Shown here piece after piece: positions 6,201-8,583 of a stretch of 8,583 bases of DNA. A program made the translations under genes and the position numbers. Numbering within the stretch: position 1 is the stretch's first letter; the number at the start of each line of letters is the position of its first letter. The notes beneath the pieces were generated by a model. That model was given only the letters and a program-made list of their open reading frames with translations. It made no database searches and was not told the DNA's origin. Source of the stretch: Propionibacteriales bacterium (lineage in GTDB: Bacteria > Actinomycetota > Actinomycetes > Propionibacteriales > Propionibacteriaceae); the NCBI GenBank assembly GCA_030453285.1, contig JAKDKP010000068.1, forward strand, positions 1-8,583, given 5' to 3'.

Positions 6201-6773
6201 TCACAGGTGTCGGCGCATGATCAACCGAGGCAGCCTGCTCGCAACGGCGTCAGTGGCGCCGATCACCTCGAATCCCGCCCGGGCAAACATCCGGCGCGTC
6301 CCGACGAATGCCATCGTCTGGTCCATCCGCCCCGGCGGATCGACCGGGTACGCCTCCACCGCCGGGGCGCCGTTGGCGGCAGCGTAGGACACCGCCCCGG
6401 ACAGCACGTGCTCGGTGATGCCCAGCCTGCGGTGCCCGGCACGAATCACTACGCAGACGATGCTCCACACCGGCACCTCGTCGATCGGCCTGATCAACGT
6501 CGAGTGCGCCAGGCGCGGGATGTCGGCGCGCGGACCGATGTTGCACCAACCGACGGGAACACCGTCGCGATAGGTGACCACGCCCGGCGGATGCGTCTGT
6601 TCGCACAGGGCACGCATCGCCTGCTCACGGTCACCGCCGCCCAGTTCGTCGATGTCGGCCGGACGCAACCGATGGGTGACGCACCAGCAGTGCGTCGGTC
6701 GACGGTTCTTGTTGACCACGTCGGCGAAGTCGTCGAAGCGGTCCGGGGTCACGGGATGGGTCTGGAAGTCCAT
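6201..6773 (-). CDS. GNAT-family N-acetyltransferase
   Basis: A 190-residue acetyltransferase of unknown substrate. The core strand PVWSIVCVVI (101-110) leads into the acetyl-CoA pyrophosphate loop RAGHRRLGIT (111-120), followed by the helix EHVLSGAVSYAAANGA and the strand VEAYPVD. The late FVGTRRMFARAGFEVI (156-171) is the usual GNAT C-terminal helix and strand. The N-terminal CWC at 29-31 and PVGWCNIGPR (73-82) are typical of a subfamily common in actinobacteria. The loop motif Q/RxxGxG/A ends in Thr here (R115..G118..T120), a small deviation. I chose ATG 6773, which has GGGGGGAGG at 8 nt spacing; the frame extends to 6815 through a perfect inverted repeat but without a ribosome site there. 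It converges on the phosphotransferase with 27 nt between stops and no terminator visible. It diverges from the MgtE-like gene. Confidence 0.85.
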   Translation of the reverse strand: MDFQTHPVTPDRFDDFADVVNKNRRPTHCWCVTHRLRPADIDELGGGDREQAMRALCEQTHPPGVVTYRDGVPVGWCNIGPRADIPRLAHSTLIRPIDEVPVWSIVCVVIRAGHRRLGITEHVLSGAVSYAAANGAPAVEAYPVDPPGRMDQTMAFVGTRRMFARAGFEVIGATDAVASRLPRLIMRRHL

Positions 6774-6781
6774 GACTGCAG

Positions 6782-6790
6782 CCTCCCCCC
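6782..6790 (-). promoter_or_regulatory. Ribosome-binding site of the acetyltransferase gene
   Basis: On the minus strand this reads GGGGGGAGG, 8 nt before the ATG at 6773, and it decides that start over the upstream-extended frame. It directly follows the 9-bp inverted repeat, so any hairpin formed in the mRNA would abut the ribosome site. Confidence 0.75.
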
Positions 6791-6817
6791 TCTTGCGGAC
6801 ATCGACTATCCGCAAGA
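6791..6817. repeat. Perfect 9-bp inverted repeat in a divergent promoter region
   Basis: TCTTGCGGA at 6791-6799 is the exact reverse complement of TCCGCAAGA at 6809-6817, with a 9-nt spacer, so the half-site centres are 18 bp apart. It lies between the starts of the minus-strand acetyltransferase (6773) and the plus-strand MgtE-like gene (6861). On the minus strand it sits just upstream of the ribosome site. On the plus strand it lies about 44 to 70 bp before the proposed transcription start. It could be a dimer-binding operator or an mRNA hairpin. There is no T-run, so it is not a standard terminator. Confidence 0.7.
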
Positions 6818-6847
6818 ATCCCCGTCATCACGTCCGGCCGCAACCGG

Positions 6848-6853
6848 TAACCT
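6848..6853 (+). promoter_or_regulatory. -10 box for a leaderless MgtE-like gene
   Basis: TAACCT fits TAnnnT and ends exactly 7 nt before the GTG at 6861, so the first transcribed base would be the start codon. The intervening bases are pyrimidine-rich and hold no Shine-Dalgarno sequence, which supports leaderless translation. The bases 17-18 nt upstream do not resemble TTGACA. Confidence 0.6.
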
Positions 6854-6860
6854 CCGCTCT

Positions 6861-8168
6861 GTGAGCTCCCCGTCCAACTCCGTGTTCATCTCGCGCCTCA
6901 AGGGGCTGCCGGTCCTCGATGCCGGCGGTGACGAGGTGGCCCGCGTCCGCGACATCGTCCTGGCGATGCGGACCGCCGGCCGCCCGCCCCGGGTGAAGGG
7001 CATGGTCGTGCAATTGTTCGCCCGCCAACGGGTGTTTCTGCCGATGGCCCGCGTCCGCCATGTCGACGGCGCCCAGATCACCATCTCGGGGGTGGTGAAC
7101 ACCCGCAAGTTCACCCAACGCGAGTCCGAGACCCTCGTCGTGGCCGACCTGTTCGACCGTACGGTCCAGCGGGCCGGCGACAGTACCCCCGCCATGGTCT
7201 TCGACGTGGCGATGAAGGAGGTTCGCGCCTGGGAGTGGGAGGTGTCCGAGGTCGCGGTCCGCGAAAAGAGTGCCCGCTTCGGCCGCCGTGGACACGTGAC
7301 GATCCTCGACTGGGCCGAGGTGCCCTCGCTGACCCCCACCCAACGCCAGGGCACCGAACAACTGATCGCCCAGATGGAGGACATGCATGCCGCCGACGTC
7401 GCCAAGGAGCTGCACGACCTGACGCCGGCCCGCCGCGCCGAGGTCGTCGCCGCCCTCGACGATCAGATGCTGGCCGATGCCCTGGGTGAACTGCCCGACG
7501 AAGATCAACTCGAGGTGATGGCCCAGCTCGACCTCGAACGTGCCGCCGACGTGTTGGAGGAGATGGACCCCGATGATGCCGCGGATCTGATCAACGAACT
7601 GCCCGCCGACCGGGCCGAGGAACTGCTCGGTCGGATGGAGCCCGATGAGGCCGAGGACGTCCGCCGGCTGATGACCTACGAGGACCTCACTGCCGGTGGC
7701 CTGATGACCCCCGAGCCGATCATCGTTGCGCACGACGCGACCGTCGCCGAGGCCCTCGCCCTCGTACGGCAGGAGGAGATCACCCCCGCCCTGGCCGCAA
7801 TGATCTTCGTCTGCCGTACGCCACTGGAGACCCCGACCGGCCGCTTCCTCGGCGGTGTGCACATCCAACGCCTGCTCCGCGAACCTCCCTCGACCCTGGT
7901 CTCGACCTTGATCGATTCTGAGCTCGAACCGCTGCGCGAGGAGGCGACCTTGCACCAGGTGGCTCGGTTCTTCGCCGTCTACAACCTGGTCACCGCGCCG
8001 GTGGTCGACAAGGAACGTCGCCTCACCGGGGCGGTCACCGTCGATGACGTGTTGGACAATGTCTTGCCCGACGACTGGCGCGACGAGCAACTCGACGAGA
8101 CCGATCTCGACGATCCCGCCGACCAGGCAGCAGATGGCGACCAAGCAGAAGAGGTGACGCATGGCTGA
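6861..8168 (+). CDS. Soluble PRC-barrel / MgtE_N / CBS-domain protein
   Basis: The 435-residue product joins a PRC-barrel-like N-terminus (about 8-90; SRLKGLPVLDAGGDEVARV), a linker, an MgtE_N superhelical domain (about 160-275) and two CBS modules (about 277-340 and 345-405), then a very acidic tail. The MgtE_N part shows its acidic repeats: MHAADVAKELHDLTP, LPDEDQLEVMAQLD, EEMDPDDAADLINELP and MEPDEAEDV, followed by LTAGGLMTPE. In the MgtE channel these cytosolic parts bind Mg2+ and gate the pore, but this protein has no transmembrane domain, so it is probably a sensor or regulator rather than a transporter. I chose GTG 6861 because a -10-like TAACCT lies 7 nt before it; the frame open back to 6207 is antisense to the acetyltransferase gene. 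Its end overlaps the DUF1003 gene by 8 nt. This pair recurs in actinobacteria; its function is not established as far as I know. Confidence 0.88.
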   Translation: MSSPSNSVFISRLKGLPVLDAGGDEVARVRDIVLAMRTAGRPPRVKGMVVQLFARQRVFLPMARVRHVDGAQITISGVVNTRKFTQRESETLVVADLFDRTVQRAGDSTPAMVFDVAMKEVRAWEWEVSEVAVREKSARFGRRGHVTILDWAEVPSLTPTQRQGTEQLIAQMEDMHAADVAKELHDLTPARRAEVVAALDDQMLADALGELPDEDQLEVMAQLDLERAADVLEEMDPDDAADLINELPADRAEELLGRMEPDEAEDVRRLMTYEDLTAGGLMTPEPIIVAHDATVAEALALVRQEEITPALAAMIFVCRTPLETPTGRFLGGVHIQRLLREPPSTLVSTLIDSELEPLREEATLHQVARFFAVYNLVTAPVVDKERRLTGAVTVDDVLDNVLPDDWRDEQLDETDLDDPADQAADGDQAEEVTHG

Positions 8169-8583
8169 GCGCGATCACAAACGTGACAACCGGTCCGACC
8201 GCCTGGACACCCCGGGACGCCGATCGCGGTCCCCCTTCGCGCGGATGCGCTTCGGCGACGACACCTTCGGCGAGTTCGCCGAAGCCTTCGCCCGCTTCAT
8301 GGGAACCGCGACGTTCCTGATCGGCATGACGATGTTCATCGTCGCGTGGGTCATCTGGAATGTGGTCGGGCCCGAACCACTGCGCTTCGATCCGTTTCCG
8401 TTCATCTTCCTCACCCTGATGTTGTCCCTGCAGGCCTCGTACGCCGCCCCGTTGATCTTGTTGGCCCAGAACCGGCAGGAGGCCCGGGACCGGGTCTCGG
8501 TGGAACGCGACCGCGAGCAGGCCGCCCAGCGTGGCGCCGACATGGACTATCTGGCCCGCGAGATCGCCTCCCTGCGCATGTCC
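8161..8583 (+). CDS. DUF1003 membrane protein (C-terminus cut by window edge)
   Basis: The 141 codons present encode a DUF1003 protein. A charged, arginine-rich N-terminus (1-30) is followed by FARFMGTATFLIGM leading TM1 (about 47-69), the conserved FDPFPFIFLTLMLSLQASYAAP (starting at 76) that forms TM2, and LAQNRQEARDRVSVERDREQ. The charged helical tail contains DYLAREIASLR and is probably a coiled coil. The frame is still open at the last base. The protein should sit in the inner membrane with both ends in the cytosol; function is unknown. ATG 8161 overlaps the MgtE-like stop (8166-8168) out of frame, with GAGG 6 nt upstream, so the two genes are co-transcribed and probably coupled. This suggests the soluble CBS/MgtE_N protein acts with this small membrane partner. 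In many actinobacteria an Mrp-type ATPase gene follows; that cannot be seen here. Confidence 0.88.
   Translation, partial: MAERDHKRDNRSDRLDTPGRRSRSPFARMRFGDDTFGEFAEAFARFMGTATFLIGMTMFIVAWVIWNVVGPEPLRFDPFPFIFLTLMLSLQASYAAPLILLAQNRQEARDRVSVERDREQAAQRGADMDYLAREIASLRMS

Noticed and set aside
6791..6817. Rho-independent terminator at the inverted repeat
   Set aside because: No T-run follows on either strand, and it lies between two divergent starts rather than at a gene end.
6207..6860. N-terminal extension of the MgtE-like protein to ATG 6207
   Set aside because: The stretch is antisense to a convincing GNAT acetyltransferase and is rich in Arg, His and Pro; family-like sequence begins just after GTG 6861.
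6828..8162. 444-codon minus-strand frame opposite the MgtE-like gene
   Set aside because: It is a shadow frame, very rich in Gly, His and Val; the plus strand shows ordered MgtE_N and CBS domains.
1..8583. CRISPR array, tRNA or rRNA gene, insertion sequence or prophage
   Set aside because: I saw no regularly spaced repeats, no T-arm pattern in a cloverleaf context, no transposase or integrase motif and no terminal repeats; composition is even throughout the genes.

Overview
The window looks like a chromosomal stretch from a high-GC actinomycete. Base composition is strongly GC-rich, nearly every third codon position is G or C, and all eight complete genes end in TGA. TTA leucine codons are almost absent, and at least one gene appears to be transcribed without a leader. 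The gene families (general stress protein, GPP34-like protein, soluble PRC/MgtE_N/CBS protein followed by DUF1003) are typical of Actinomycetes. A member of the Propionibacteriales or a relative is plausible, but that is a guess. I see no mobile element, phage gene, CRISPR array, tRNA or rRNA.

Layout, left to right. Bases 1-285 hold no gene I can support. A minus-strand acyltransferase-type gene (286-1218, GNAT_C-like) is divergent from a plus-strand run of three overlapping genes: Xaa-Pro aminopeptidase P (1289-2782), a CorA-type divalent cation transporter (2779-3798) and a GPP34-like protein (3795-4406). Each start overlaps the preceding stop by 4 nt, so the three are almost certainly co-transcribed and translationally coupled. 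The GPP34 gene ends stop-to-stop against a minus-strand two-TM general stress protein (4407-4916), both stops being supplied by one TGATCA palindrome. A 123-nt divergent promoter region then precedes an APH/choline-kinase-fold phosphotransferase (5040-6173). It converges on a minus-strand GNAT acetyltransferase (6201-6773). A second divergent region of 87 nt, holding a perfect 9-bp inverted repeat, precedes a soluble MgtE-like protein (6861-8168) and an overlapping DUF1003 membrane protein (8161 to the right edge, incomplete).

How they may fit together. Two magnesium-related modules lie in the window: CorA (transport) and the PRC/MgtE_N/CBS plus DUF1003 pair, which resembles the cytosolic sensing half of the MgtE channel beside a separate small membrane protein. 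The rest are housekeeping or accessory enzymes without an obvious shared pathway. I did not find a clear undescribed system. The points most worth a second look are the operator-like inverted repeat at 6791-6817, a six-codon leader ORF coupled to pepP, leaderless-type starts with equal -10 to start spacing, the membrane-less MgtE/DUF1003 pair, and a phosphotransferase whose catalytic-loop histidine is replaced by asparagine.
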